Source: Lingula anatina (Eukaryota > Brachiopoda > Lingulata > Lingulida > Lingulidae). From it: DNA of 64,000 nucleotides. The stretch spans positions 62,001 to 126,000 of the forward strand of contig NW_019775836.1 in assembly GCF_001039355.2 (NCBI RefSeq). The letters are read 5' to 3'. The translations under genes and the position numbers were made by a program. Of the stretch, positions 1-13,300 are shown one piece after another. The notes under the pieces are model-generated. The model saw nothing but the letters and a program-made list of their open reading frames with translations. It searched no databases and was not told where the DNA came from. The stretch's first letter is position 1. Each line of letters begins with the position of its first letter.

Positions 1-2927
1 ATTCTTTCAAATGATAGTTTATCTGATTTTCTTCCCTTAAGCAGTTTCAAACAGACATAGGTGGTAACCAAACTAGAATATTAGAGATACTATATGCCTG
101 AAGACATCAAAGTCATCATCCAAAAATTCTATCAAACCAATCTTTAAAATGGAAGGAATAAATTAACTTACTTGACCCACGTATGTTACGTCCAATTGAA
201 GTTTTTTTAGTCCAATTACGGTATCTTTTTAGATCAGAATAAAAAATCCAATAATAAGTTTGAAAATTTTCTGTTTTTGTTCCCCTCCTTAATCCAAGGG
301 GATGTTCCTGTTGTTCCAGTTACACTTTCACTAATGAATTCAGGAGAGGTGCACACATATCAGCCCGTCACGGAAAACTGGTTTGAAAAAAAGACTTGTA
401 GTGATTTATTCCTCCTGTCACGATTGCCATCCCCCACCCAGAATACAGCGTGTCGTCATTGCGCTTCTTAGCATCACTGAATTAATTACTTGCCACAAGA
501 TAGGGAATTATCACAAAGCATTAAAAAAGTATTACAATTTTATATGAGATCAGCATTTTATGTCAGTTTTGGTGCATATGATGTCTCAATTCAGTGAGAG
601 TACAGGTAATGCAGGTGCACTAAGCTGTAGATCATTTCTATAACAAATGACCATGATTTTACAATGTAGTTCTACGCCTTGTCCATTTTTTAAGAAAATG
701 AGTGACTAACCAACCAACTTATACAAGGTATTACAAACCAAAATTACAGCTCTAAATTTTTATGATGGCAGTTTTTTTACTGGTGGCATTGTACCTTCAG
801 AGAGAAATCTCATACAATCAAGTATTTCATTTATCTGAGGACTTTTTATATGACTGAAAAAATCAAAACATATACGTATACTATGAAAACAATAAAACAA
901 AGTTTCTAAACAAAATTAGATTTTTTTTCTTTTTAAAAAATTAAAGGGTTAAAATATTATTCAGCTTAATAATGCATCTTAATCTAGCTCCCAGTACCAT
1001 GCACCTGACAAAAAGAAAAAATGCCATAAAAGACCCATTCACATTTGCATGAATCTTTTGGGTATCCATTTTAAATCTAAACCTAAACCTATTTCACTGG
1101 TCTATCCTTGTAATTGTAATTCTAGTCAGTTTTAACCCAATTCCATAATTTCATATAACGTTACATCTTTTGGGGGTTGAGTAAAATCACTTCAGCAGAA
1201 TGGTAAAAAACAACCCCCTTTTCATGACGCATCGTGCACAACAGGCCTGTCAACCTTGAAAATGTTTGTATTCTGGGTAGCTACACTATTTGCAAATGTT
1301 GTCATGAAAAGCGGAGGAAATGAATGGTAGTCAAAATGTTTAAAAATGGCATCCTTGTATAAGAAAATGCTGATACATAGGTTGACATTATGAGCATGAG
1401 TGGAACTACATGTAGAGTGGAAAGAACCTTAAAATTTCACCAGTTGGTCAACAGTTCCATTATCAATGTCCATTTTAGGGTGGTCAACTAAATGTGATTT
1501 GCTATCATGGGCCTCAGTTTGTTCTGCTATGGACTATAAACACAAATTCAGTTGTAACATGAACATGATACCTACAAATAAAATTACTGAAGCAATTTGC
1601 AACCCTATTACACAAATATCCCACAATCATATATTTTTGTATCATATTTCTTTTGTCAACGACATGTATTCCACTTTGTCTCACTTACTCCATGATTTTT
1701 TCCATATTACTAGTATATCTGAATATCTATGCAGTGCATTTCTCATGTCATGTTTGTATTATATATTTTGACGTTCTAAAGGTAGACTTAACGTTTTCCA
1801 AGTTTTTTTTCACATTTTTTGACAAGAAAAGTATATTTTCCAAAGTTTTCCACAAGACATTTTACAGGTACCTTTAAACCATATAACAACATGACAGCAC
1901 TTTGGAATAAAGAAAACATTTCACCAATGAATGCACGATCCAGCAAGTATATCAGATTACTTGATAGGTAGCATTCACTGTGCCTATTTTCGAAAGGATA
2001 AAAGATGTATTATAGTCCTCAGTCTCATACTTCTCCTATGTAAACACTAAAAATGTGTATATTTTAACTCGCTGCAACTTGGGGTTTATATGTTTACAAA
2101 GTTTTGAAGGCTGACTTGGGACTTGGGCCAGGTAAAAATAAAGATGTGGGGGGGGGGGGGGGGGGCGGTGTAAACAAGGTGGGGCTAACCTAAATTTACA
2201 AGGAACTCCCATTACAAAACGTTCATCTTTCTAGATGTAACAAAATACACAGGGTCACTGCAGTATTGTTAGTCAGTCAAAATTATCATATTGTGTATGA
2301 TTTGTATATGTAAGGCTTACAGGTAAAACCAAAAGAAGAGTTAAGTCAGTGAATCATATTGTTGTGTGTCCAAATGACGAAGTACTCTCTTCATTCTCTT
2401 TTGATTTAAACCAACCATTAAAAATGATATTTAGTGGTCAGATCCCATGTCCACTTCCTTGCATGGACAAGCCTATGACCATTACTAATAACAGTTATTA
2501 CACTGTTCAACACGTGCCATCAAAAAGATCATAAAAAAACAACATATCTAGATGGATGCATGACCCTCTCCATTAGTGTTTGAACATAGAGCAAAAAGAC
2601 GTATCTATGTAACTGGGTGGAACATCTGATTCATCAGTACACTCAGGGAGGGTCCGAGACATTGGGAAATTTATGAGGTGCTGCTTAGACAGTCAACGAC
2701 TTAATGTCTTTTTTTCTACTGTAAAGCTATGACATACAGTACCTAGAGACTTGTCTAATGAGTTCACATAAGACAAGCAATAGTCATGACATGCTAGAGA
2801 ATATAATGTTGACAGCGTCACACAAATTTTAAATCTCAGTTCATGCTTGTGGGGCCAACGCAGAACTACAGGAAGCACAGGTGAACTTAACAGAATAAAG
2901 TGCACACCTTGAGGTGACACTACTTAC
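1..2927. other. Left-edge region without a secure gene
   Basis: AT-rich sequence with no convincing long reading frame. A run of 18 G lies at 2148-2165. On the minus strand a good donor (GTAAGT) follows an 18-codon open stretch at 172-225 that reads DTVIGLKKLQLDVTYVGQ, which could be an exon of a gene running off the left edge, but its acceptor is poor. I see nothing else that can be supported. Confidence 0.4.
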
Positions 2928-3510
2928 CTGTCAGTACAGGTCGTGAAGTTTTTTCCCAAACAAAAAAAATCCACCTCTGACGTCCCGTGTGTCACACCTT
3001 GGCTGAAGAGAGGGTCAGTTATAACTGGACGGCATGCATTTAAGTCAGGTGTGATAACAGGTGAACATTAAGACACATCTTTACATTAGACATGCTTGGT
3101 TGGTAAAAATAGCACCCCAGTCAACTAACATTGGTTCAAGGGATTCAGGTAGAAAAACCGGTTCTTCATGTAAGATATTGAGGCAAGCATTGTGCTATAC
3201 CTGCCCATAGTTAAACAAATAAAACTTCCATTCTTCTCAATAATCCCTGACTGTTGTGGAGATCACAAGGTCAAAGGTATCATAACACAATTTGAAGTAT
3301 GTTATATAGATTTATTACGATAAAACAAAACGGATTAAATGAAAGTCACACAAGTGCACTTTTGCTAGTAAAGGCAGCTGAGGGAACACACACACACACA
3401 CAGGGTCTCTTTAAATGATAGGTGGTAATATAATGAGATCTGAAAGCAGATTAGCAGTATTTCCTACCTGTCTCAGGTGGATGACAATAGGCAGAGTGAC
3501 TCTCAGCCAT
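2928..3510 (-). CDS. Candidate first two coding exons of an unidentified minus-strand gene
   Basis: Two short exons join in frame. Exon 1 (3510-3468) starts with ATG and reads MAESHSAYCHPPET before a GTAGGA donor, in phase 1. Exon 2 (2997-2928) begins after a CCAAG acceptor with a pyrimidine-rich lead, reads on through SEVDFFCLGKNFTTCTD, and ends at a strong GTAAGTA donor in phase 2. About 37 residues are open across the junction. I could not find a third exon further left and do not recognise the protein. The matching phases and the strong second donor are the only support, so this could still be chance. Confidence 0.3.
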
Positions 3511-6308
3511 TGTTGACAGTTATGTAACAAGTATCCAATTACAACTTCAACTGTACATCAATTTGGTTTGCACAGCTGAAGAAAAAAAAAAACACAAGGC
3601 TTTTATGTTGTTGTTTTTTCTGACAATTACTGTAATTTACTGAATAAAACAGTTATGAATGTACATGTAATATCAGATATATTAATATTTAAAAAAAGAA
3701 AAATACCAATCTAACATTAACTGTTCATTTCAAATAAATTAAAAAAATTATTGTTGAAAGTTTTCAGCCTTCATATTTTATTTTTTAAATTTTTTTAACC
3801 TAAAATTAAAATCTAATTAAATTCAATTAAAATTTAAGTATGTGCAAATTGTAGAAAGGCCATTCTAATTCTTGCCATAAACATAAGCAACTGTTTGTCC
3901 ACTTCATGCACCAACAAATCACAAATCTTGATCACCTTGACTGCCCCAGATAAACATATCTGATGTTCACCTAGCATAAAATACACCTTTCATCAATGGA
4001 CCCTGCCCAGTGGTCAAGTATAATAGCCCCTGGCCAGCCTGTTTTGACTTATAGCTTGCTTATAGTCTGTTTAAAGTGGCATTCATCAAGATAATGACCT
4101 TGAGAATGTTGTGAACTTTCAAATACTGAAAAAGATTCTCAATAAAATTATTGCCCCCTGGGCTATTAAGTAGACTGCGATATATATCATGATGCAAATA
4201 GTTTCAGTTATGCAATATATGTCTTATTTTCTTATTTTGATGTCAAGCAACATCAACGACTAGCAGATCAAGGACTAGCAAACTGTTTGGGGAGAGGGGG
4301 AGGGCAGACATTGAAATTGTTCATATGTATTACCTCACTTTGCTTGTACACTGGTCTTATTATTTCATAGATTACCTGAAACTACCTCCGTTAATATTTT
4401 TGGCTGTCATATCTGACAAAAAAGGCCTAACTGCTGACACCAATGGCATACTGTGTATTACTTCATTATGCTCACTATGTACTTTGCTTTCTTTCAAATA
4501 AAAATAACTTTTAAAAAAATTTCCATTCTTCAAATTTTCAAAAATTGGTTTAATTTGCAGCAATTTTCAGTGCTTAAAAGTATATGAAATATTTGTCATT
4601 TAGGAGGGACAGTGCACATGATACAATCTGTCATTTTACCTTGGAAAATCAGTATGTATACGTACTGTTTTGAAATCACTGTGTGTCGCAAATCCTATGG
4701 AAATTAACTGTTGTCGTGAATCATGTCACAAGGCACTGATCTGCAATATTAATTGAAAACCATCAGATGCAACATCAACACAAATAATTTTTTAATTTTT
4801 TGTAGAAATGATATTTCCTTTTTTTTAAATCATTTTCTACTTGAAATTTATGAACAGATACACTTATGTGGATGGCATTACCAAGGAATTTGATAGGATA
4901 TGTAATTCCATGGTATTAATCACCAATTTTTTTTAAAGCTTGTGTACATTGAGATGTACATACATTGTAAGTAATCAGGTTGGCTGTTTATTGACGGACT
5001 AGAAAAGCTCACACTCTTGTAGTCCTTGTACACAATTTGAAAAAGTCTACTTTTCCTGCACAGTCAACAACTTTAAGCATCTTTCAGACTTTTTAAAGCG
5101 TTCTTGTCTGTGTTACCTGCACAGTCAACAACTTTAAGTATCTTTCAGACTTTTTAAAGCGTTCTTTTCTGTGTTGCCATGGATAGATTCCCATCTTGGA
5201 TTTCGTACCCTTCTCTGATTCAGGGCCCTGGACACAGAATTTTTCGACCCTGGACATCCGAAATGCCGTTTCGCAACCCCTCAAAACAAGTGCGATAAAA
5301 CGACCAAAATATACATGTACAGCTATTTACTTGCCCAAAAAAAAAAATCTGTCTATGAACGTGAAAAAACCTACTGAAAGTACAAGGCTTGTTAATTTCA
5401 GAATGCTGATAGCATGTGGAACAAGTGAAAATATGTCACAGCATTTGTGCAATCATCTCACCTAACACAATACAACTCCATTGAGGTACTTGGAAGCGCG
5501 TTGCTGGCAAATCGTTTCAACTTTCGAGCTAATTACATTCGGATACTTGTAATGTTTTGTTTTTATCTTTATTCATTTGTTTACTTTATTAGTATTTTTG
5601 AAACACAACCGCCCACACAAGCACTGCACCATCATCAAAATTGATTGATTTAATTCTAAATATAGGCATATTAATTTTTTTAATGCAGAAGTTGTGCACT
5701 CTTTGTTCAAAATATTGTAGACCTATGCCTATCGTGGTGTGTTTGTTGATCCATGTTTTATTTTGTTTGACTAACCGAATTTTGTGTGATTTAGTCTACC
5801 ATTATAGGCCCCCTACGCTAGGCGTTTGCCTTTTGTGGACTCTACTCCGCGGGGTTTACCGGCAGGTTCAATGATATGATAATGATCTCGAACTACTGTT
5901 TCTTACATTAAAATATTTCAGCACCAGGTATATGAAGAGAAAAAAAACAATAGATATTGCAAAGTATTTAATCATTTCAATTAACGCCAATTTAATAAAA
6001 CTTTTTTATGATGAAATAATTTTAAATAATTTATTGCAATGCATGATTCGACTACACAGTAAAAATTTTACGCGAATAAAAAGTTGACTCATCATTACTT
6101 GAATCATTTACAAATAAAAAGTTTTATCTCCTTCAAACTCAGCCTTTCTGTATGTTGTAAATGTCTTCTATCATTTAACATACATGTTACATCATTCTTC
6201 AGAGGTTACTGTCATGTTTTTTAAAACAAAAATTCCACTTAAAACAGTTCTACGCATTATGCGTCTTTGCTATTATCTGAGAGAGAGATATAAGCTGTGG
6301 ATTCTATT
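3511..6308. other. Non-coding AT-rich stretch
   Basis: No supported gene. It holds a short CA run near 3390, a tandem 61-bp repeat described separately, and a minus-strand stretch at about 5117-5284 that is open for about 56 codons and ends at a GTAACA donor. That stretch has stop-free frame and a possible splice site but no recognisable protein. Confidence 0.4.
5055..5176. repeat. Tandem duplication, two copies of 61 bp
   Basis: The block beginning CCTGCACAGTCAACAAC at 5055 is repeated at 5116. I see two or three mismatches over the 61-bp period, for example GCATC against GTATC. Both copies contain the same minus-strand candidate splice donor context. It looks like a recent local duplication. 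Confidence 0.85.
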
Positions 6309-6525
6309 TCACCCCTGCTCTTTTCTCTTTCTGACACAAGACGTGAGCCACGACAAAAAATCTCCGAGTAAGCCTCTCTTCTTCTCCTTCTTCTTCTTTT
6401 CAATAATGGCTAGTTTAGTCTCATCCATCTCTGGGGCCACAGTTACTGAATTATTGAAATGAAAAACATTACACACTGCATTGCTGTTCAAACCAACATT
6501 TCATTTTACTTCTTTCTATCTTCAT

Positions 6526-6616
<91 letters not shown>

Positions 6617-7968
6617 TCATTTATTTATTTTATTTTTCTTATTTGTAATGACCCTATAAGCTGGTCGTATAAGGGACGGTTTTTTAGAAAGACCAACAAG
6701 TATGTCACTTAATAATCAGAAAGATTGTTGTGCATACATGAAGTTCACACACCTTTCTCCTCTGGCATTTCAATCTCCTCCCAGACCGCCTTTATATCCC
6801 TGTACTTTACTCTTCTCCTCCATCCATCCTGGGTCTGACGCAACCTCTCCAAATCTTTCTTAACAGAAGTGTCTACGCCAGTCATGCTAAGAACACTGGA
6901 GATGAAATTAAAAATGATAATAATTTAAAAAATAAAAAAACGTTAAGCTAAAATGAAAAATAGGTATATGCTGGTAAACCGACAAATTATGGTCGTATAT
7001 TTACATTAGAACTAAGAAATAAATATCAAAGTAAATTGAGTGTGGATACTTTGTGCAACTTTATGTTATTATGATGATAAAATGAAATTATTAAGTGAGA
7101 CGAGAAAAAGGAGGGAAGAAGAACTGGTACACTGTTCAGAAACCGGCCCTGTTAAAAAAAGTTTTCAGGATGTTTCAGTGGTTTACATACCTAGTTGGAG
7201 GATCAACGGGCACTTCGTCCGTGCTCTTTTTTGCTACCATTAAGTTGGCATCGTCCGTCAGTTCCTTCCGTTCTTTCTTCACCAGTTGATCTTCCTCAAC
7301 CCCTCTGGGCTCTGTCTCCTCCGTAATGATGGGGATCTTCATAAAAGCAAGGAACTTCTCCGTGATGTCTGGTCGTGGAATGTCCCCCGCTCTCCACCTC
7401 TCTGCCATCCCTATCATGGCTTCCCAAAACATGCCCGACGTCCCAGACACACAGTCCAGCGTTCGTACGAAGCCATGTTTAGGGCGGTCCAGAGGGCAAG
7501 TCCACCCGGCATCTTTTATATCTTTCACCTATAAAAATCAGATGAAATATTAATAAATTATTAAATGTAACGTATTCCGCTCGCTGATTTTTAAAAAAAG
7601 AATAAAGACCATATATTCAAAATTCATCAAAAAGCTGACAAGGGGCATCTAAAATTGATGTTTTTAAAACAGGAAAAAAAACTTACGGCAGTGTAATGCC
7701 ATTTGATAGGCGTATTGTACTGGCATGAGGTAATTCCTTCATAACTGTCTAAAATAAGAAAAAATGAGGCTAAAGGAAAATTTAATTTGTTTTTAATGCA
7801 AAGCAAAAAGAGTGGATTTATAAAGAGATAATTTTCAAAGAAAAAAGATAAGGAATATTGGTGATAGCTATTTAACATAAAAAAGAAATATTATCCTTAG
7901 AAGTGTGCGGCCCTCTCACCTTCAACAGACTTTGCTTTCTCAACGCTTTCCGTTTTGTTGTCCATCAT
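6309..7968 (-). CDS. Unidentified 242-residue protein, five coding exons
   Basis: Exons are 7968-7920, 7748-7687, 7528-7191, 6895-6753 and 6445-6309. All junctions are GT-AG with matching phases (1, 0, 2, 1), ending in TGA. Two in-frame ATGs stand at 7968 and 7965; I used the first. A good acceptor at 7990 and a strong donor after 8301 suggest a non-coding first exon. The middle of the protein is rich in W, C and P (KWHYTA, DAGWTCPLDRP, SGTSGMFWEAM). A charged region full of E and K follows. The C-terminus is a lysine run and then FLSWLTSCVRKRKEQG, a hydrophobic patch with one Cys between basic residues, which might attach to membrane by acylation (inference only). There is no signal peptide or clear transmembrane segment. 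I do not recognise the family. Gene-like structure is well supported; function is unknown. Confidence 0.62.
6535..6616. repeat. AAT/ATT trinucleotide repeat forming a long palindrome
   Basis: An (AAT)n run switches to (ATT)n at 6575/6576. The two halves are reverse complements, giving about 41-bp arms with no spacer. It lies just upstream of the acceptor of the last exon of the unidentified minus-strand gene, inside its final intron. Confidence 0.9.
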
Positions 7969-8210
7969 TTGTATGAATTAAAAACAAATCTGAAAGTAAA
8001 GATAAAACGAAAAACATGCACAAACCTGTGTAAGATACTATGTGGAGTTTATCTGTATAATCGCATGGCGAAAAAAATATTTTTGGTACAATCATAAGTC
8101 CGTCTAAAAAGAAAGCTAAACATTAAATTCGCGCTGAAAACCTGTACAGTATTTCTAAAGAAACTTAGCAAGAATACTACACAAACTATATACATTTCTC
8201 CAAGAATGCA

Positions 8211-8264
<54 letters not shown>

Positions 8265-8269
8265 AATAA
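8211..8269. repeat. AAT and AAAT microsatellite
   Basis: An (AAT)n run of about 45 bp passes into AAATAAATAAAT. It lies in the probable 5' intron of the unidentified minus-strand gene. Confidence 0.9.
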
Positions 8270-8300
8270 CCAGGGATTATTATGTAACAGCGCTACTTAC

Positions 8301-8407
8301 CAAAATCAGAAAAAGCGCAATTCTGACTTGTGTGGTTGCTAAGTACGCTCGGCCCTCTGATTGGTCAAAACGTTCCAATTGATGACGTAGAGCTTGCTTT
8401 GACGTCA
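8301..8407 (-). promoter_or_regulatory. Likely promoter and non-coding first exon of the unidentified minus-strand gene
   Basis: On the minus strand a strong donor (GTAAGT) follows position 8301. Upstream of it lie an inverted CCAAT box (8360-8364), a half CRE (TGACGTA, 8383-8389) and a full palindromic CRE, TGACGTCA, at 8400-8407. This is what a TATA-less promoter with a short non-coding first exon would look like. The same elements could also serve a plus-strand transcript starting just to the right. No TSS data are available. Confidence 0.4.
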
Positions 8408-10330
8408 TAGTTTAAAATGCCCGTCATTTGCATGTTTCAGCACAAGGAGATATTCTCTCCTGTGGTTTTTGAAGTCCGTTTTTAAGGTTGCTTTGGGTTT
8501 TGCTCAATGCAGCTGTGGACTATGAGATAAGAATTTCGTCCTGGAATCCGGGCGGACAGTCTTCGAAAGGTCAGATACACACTCAAATTTCAAAAACATG
8601 CTAAAAGTGGGTGAAACTTACACGTTTTCTAGTATACACGTAAATTATGAATAAAAGAGATTCAAATATAGTTAAATGATACCGTCTGCATGTTTTGTGA
8701 TGATTGAAAACAGCATGCTATGACACAAGTAAAGATCCCGAGAGATTTGCAATTGATTTTATTAAAACATTGTGTTATTGAAAATATCAGCTCATTTCCA
8801 TCATTTCAAATTTATGAAAAACTTAACATAATTTCTCATTAAGCATTCGTCATTTTTTAAAATTCAGTTTTATGGGTTGTTACGGGTTGTGTGCGGACAC
8901 GCTTATGAGTGCGTCCCTGGGCTAATTTCTTTGTGATCCTGGCTAACAGTTATTTTTAATAATGGTTGTGAGTCTGCTGTACTGCAACATACATGTGTAT
9001 AATGTAGATGAACTGTGTTCTATTAAGATTTCTGTGTTGATACATTAAACTGAAACTGATCTGGTTTGTGTCAGCTCTTTGATCCAGGTTCCAATTATGT
9101 TTATTTATTGATCGTTCCATTTATTTTTCAATTTTTCCTTCTCAATTAACCTTGATGCAACACCACACGTTTATACCCATTATCCTATCAGTACAGCTAC
9201 TTGTCGAAAAAAACTGTTAGGGATCAGACTTTGAAGGGAACAGACTTTGAAGTTTAATGAGGCCTGCATTATACTTGGGATCGAAACGAAACATGCCTGT
9301 ATTTTTTAGATTTCCATGTCGATACCGTTATCTGACGCTTCCAGCATACGAATTTACAATCTTTGTTTTAAAAATACAGAAAAAATTTAAACATACTGGG
9401 CTCGCATGGCAAGTTAATTGTTTTCACATCTGTCTAAAACTAGACTCCAAGCTGTTGAAAATCGGTCTTTTTAACACAGTATTTAGGCTAAAAGAAAGTG
9501 TACACTGTCAACGTTTTAAGCAGTATGTCAGTGGGTAAACAAGTCTTACATGCTGCTTTTTAAAATAACAAGCCCACTAACTCAATAGATCTTGCATCAA
9601 CTAATACCCCTTGAGAGGAGCTTAAAAACATATTATTTTAGTTAATTTTATTCATTGATTATCTTAATTCTGGTTGATTTAATTTTTATGTGAAAATTAG
9701 ACTGCTTTAATCTGGATTCTTAATATACATGTATTTTTTCCTATTTTCATATACATGTATCTTGGCAATTGTGTTCATAAGTACTTGTTTACATGTAAAG
9801 TCTACTTTTTACTAACAAGGATTGACGTGGGGACAGCTTGAGCTTTATGCAGCAGACAGACAGCACGGCGAGCTCTGGTGGATACCTTATGTGCCACATT
9901 AGAGCTAAGAGGATACAGTCTTCTTTACATTTAAAATTAATTTTAGACTATGTATGTATATATTTTTTTCTATTTTTATTTATATAACAAACCCACGACC
10001 TTCACTGCCAGAATAAACTTATCAGCTGCGTTAAATTTGTCTCCAACACCGGGGGTGCCGTTCAATGACCTGTTTTTAGATCCGGCAGTAGTTTACTGTA
10101 AAGGCATGAAGTAGGTCATAGGGCAAGAGATGTGTTTTCCAAAACGACCTAGTTTTGAAGTTTGCGTTTCGGAGAACAGAGAGAGAAAGCAGCTCTCTGG
10201 GGAATGAACAGTACACGGTATCTGAAGAGAAAAGCTTCTGATATGAGTTAGGTGTGGTAGATCTACAAGACTTACACTTAGTGTAGCTGTGAGATATTAC
10301 CGTGAGACAGCCCTAGAAGAAGAACAGAAC
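8408..10330. other. Upstream region of the IL-17-receptor-like gene
   Basis: No coding exon found. The stretch 8430-8572 is less AT-rich and may be a non-coding 5' exon transcribed rightwards from the CRE-bearing promoter. About 10081-10330, ending AGAAGAACAGAAC before the ATG, is a candidate 5' UTR. Several palindromic TACATGTA-type words occur at 9720-9800. Confidence 0.35.
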
Positions 10331-13300
10331 ATGATGTGGTGTCAGCACTCTATGTTACCCACGATTCTGGTTGTTTTGAAGATCAACAACATCTTTGCGA
10401 TATCCTGTTTTGAGAGCACTAACCAGGTTAGTTTTGCTTGATCCTAGAACAATTTGTTTTTTTCCATTCTTTCAAACTTGTGTGGATATCAATATATGTC
10501 AGTCGCAACCTGTTGATATTTTTCAATATTTTAAAATGGCGGAGTTACATGGATTGCGTTAGTATTTATTAATTCTTCAAACTATTTTATACTACTACTT
10601 TCTACAACTTTTCCTTTCGATTTGGCCGTTTACGATATTACTGTTCAGATTATGAATTTTTTTTCCCTAAACAATGTCCATTATTTCTTCTAGGGTTTCA
10701 GTCACCTCAATTGTTCGGTAGAAAAATCAGGTAGTGTAATGCAACCACTTGGTTCACTTAACAGCCTGGTAGTGATTATTATGCATAATTATTGTGATTG
10801 TTACCAGCAATCATCACCATAATGACAATTAGTTAATGTAAAAAATACATATCTTTAGAAAAATGAACGGCACGTTTGAACCTAGAACGTCACGCATGTA
10901 GTTGTAAACTGCTGTACAAAGTACAAAATGAAAGGATAAATTTAAGATAAATTACAGAAACTCGCTGCATGTTACTGTTTTCTACAGCAAGTCATCCCTT
11001 TTTTTTTAAAGGAAAAGCATAAATTATTAAAAATTAGCAAAAATCTTAAATAAAGTTTTCCACCACCAGCCAAAACTTTCGCGGTTGGTTGACATGAGGG
11101 CTAACCGCAGTGACTTTACCAAAACAATATCGACCGTCACCAGATACACAAGTATTTTATTGACATTTTAGGTGGGTGTTTTAAGTTGCTTTGTGTGTTG
11201 TGGTGATTAATTGTATCCGCTTTTATGATTTTAGATAACACCAAAGCAACGCGTGTATTCAAGATAACGAAAGTTTGTTGACTTTCTATTTGTCACGATA
11301 TCAGTTTTGACACATGCCCAACTGTTAGTGGTCGTATGTATTTTCAATATCCGGGGTCTGATTTTTTGTGTAAAATCACCGCAACTAAAGCAAGCATTGA
11401 TATTTGAAAATAACCAAGGCACAACACTCTCTTGTGAGGCAATGTCGATGACTTTATGAAAATCCATGACAAAATGATGGCCAAAAATCACGGAGAGCCA
11501 CACTTGTTAGAGAGATGTTACTGTGTCTGGACTAAAATAAACTTCTCCCATTCAGCATTTGAGCTATTTTTCAAGCAATGAATAATTCACTATTCACTTA
11601 TAAATCTAGGTAATGTTCCATCTTGCTTTACAACTAATAACAAAAAGGTGAAATTCTTAAAAAATAAATATATACATTATATGCCACCTTATTTGTATAC
11701 CTGCCAGCCTCAAACTTGCGAAGATAAGTGGGGATTAGTGCTTTTGTAAATCTGTGCTAACAGAAGGATTCGCCTCATATCAATATAACTTCTCATTTAT
11801 CTTTTTTTTTTCAAATAAGACACCTGCCAAAAGCAGTGGATTAAACCAGGGAATGACATGAACCCAGGTTCTCCCACCAGACTCAACGTGACCCTGATGT
11901 TCCTAAACCACAGTAACAAGAGTTATCCGGGACTGGGTATTACGTGGCAGACAGCAGACGACGGTAAGATTCGCCCATATATGGCATAATGTAATACGCA
12001 AGCAACGGCTAATAAAATTTATCGCTGAAATTTCGTATAGATCGTGCTCTGCTAAGGAAATAGCAAACTTTGGTCCCATGCAATTTAATTGAAAATTTGA
12101 CATCTGACGGCAGGCAATTTTTTTACAACCGCAGTTCGGAACTCTACGGGCTGGGCACAGTTTTGGGGAACCCCTTCAAACCACGTGACTTGTTTCAGCA
12201 GACAGACATGAGAGGAAAGGCTCCATAACGAGTGTTAATTACATAGGAGTGAAGCCATCTTCCACTAAGCTCTAAGTGGGTAATTGACATCTGCATGCGT
12301 GTAGATTATTTGCTTTCATCTGACCAAAAGTTACAGGGTCGCGTCAGAAAAAATGTCCGCATAATAAAAACTGTGGGCCTGGTAGATGGTACTTTTCACT
12401 GCAAAAACCGACTTTTCCACCGGAATACGTGTAAATAAGTATTTGTCTCTGTGCCAATAAGCACATGTATCTACTACTACAATAAGAATTGTTTTTAACT
12501 GCGAGATAACTTTACGACCGGGGATTCTTTAATTGCCGCAGCAAAAAAGACTGTTGTCGCATATGTAACTGAGAGATAATGCGCTCGATGTCAGTATCTG
12601 GGTACCATGCACTGTACCATGTTAGAGTATTTATGAAATTTACCCCGAGACAACTCTTAATTCAAAACACAAGCGTTTCTGTCTCAAATCACCCCATTTT
12701 AGTTAATCAGAAAATAATTATATATTACCGCTTGATTGTAACAACAATTAGTGAATAATTGAATATTTAACTAGAAAGGCACTCATAGAAAGAAGACCTC
12801 CGTCACGGCGACCCAGTTCTCATTATGATTTAGTATTTATTAACTGATTAATTAATCTACCTATTGGCATTGGCTATTTATTTAACAACTAATTGATAAA
12901 CCGAATTATGACTTTTAATTACTTATTGATAAATTGAATAAATGTATTAGTTAATTATTGATAAGATGATAAATCATTAGCTAATCGCCACAAAAATCTA
13001 GCCCATTTTTGAACTATCCTGAAATACACATCAAGACCCCTTAATAACTTTCTGCAGGCAGACAGACAGACAGACAGATACTTTACTTTCAAACCATTAA
13101 CTAATTTAAGGATAACCACCATTGTCCAAAATCTAACCGTTTATTACATGTAATTGGTCCCTTTTCCCGACATTCCCTGAAAATTCGTCCACACCATGCA
13201 AAATTTTATGGAGGGATATCGATGAAGTTTTAACAGAAAAGGATTAGATTTTGGTGGCGATTAATTGATTAAGGAATACGTTACGAATATTGTTCACAAT

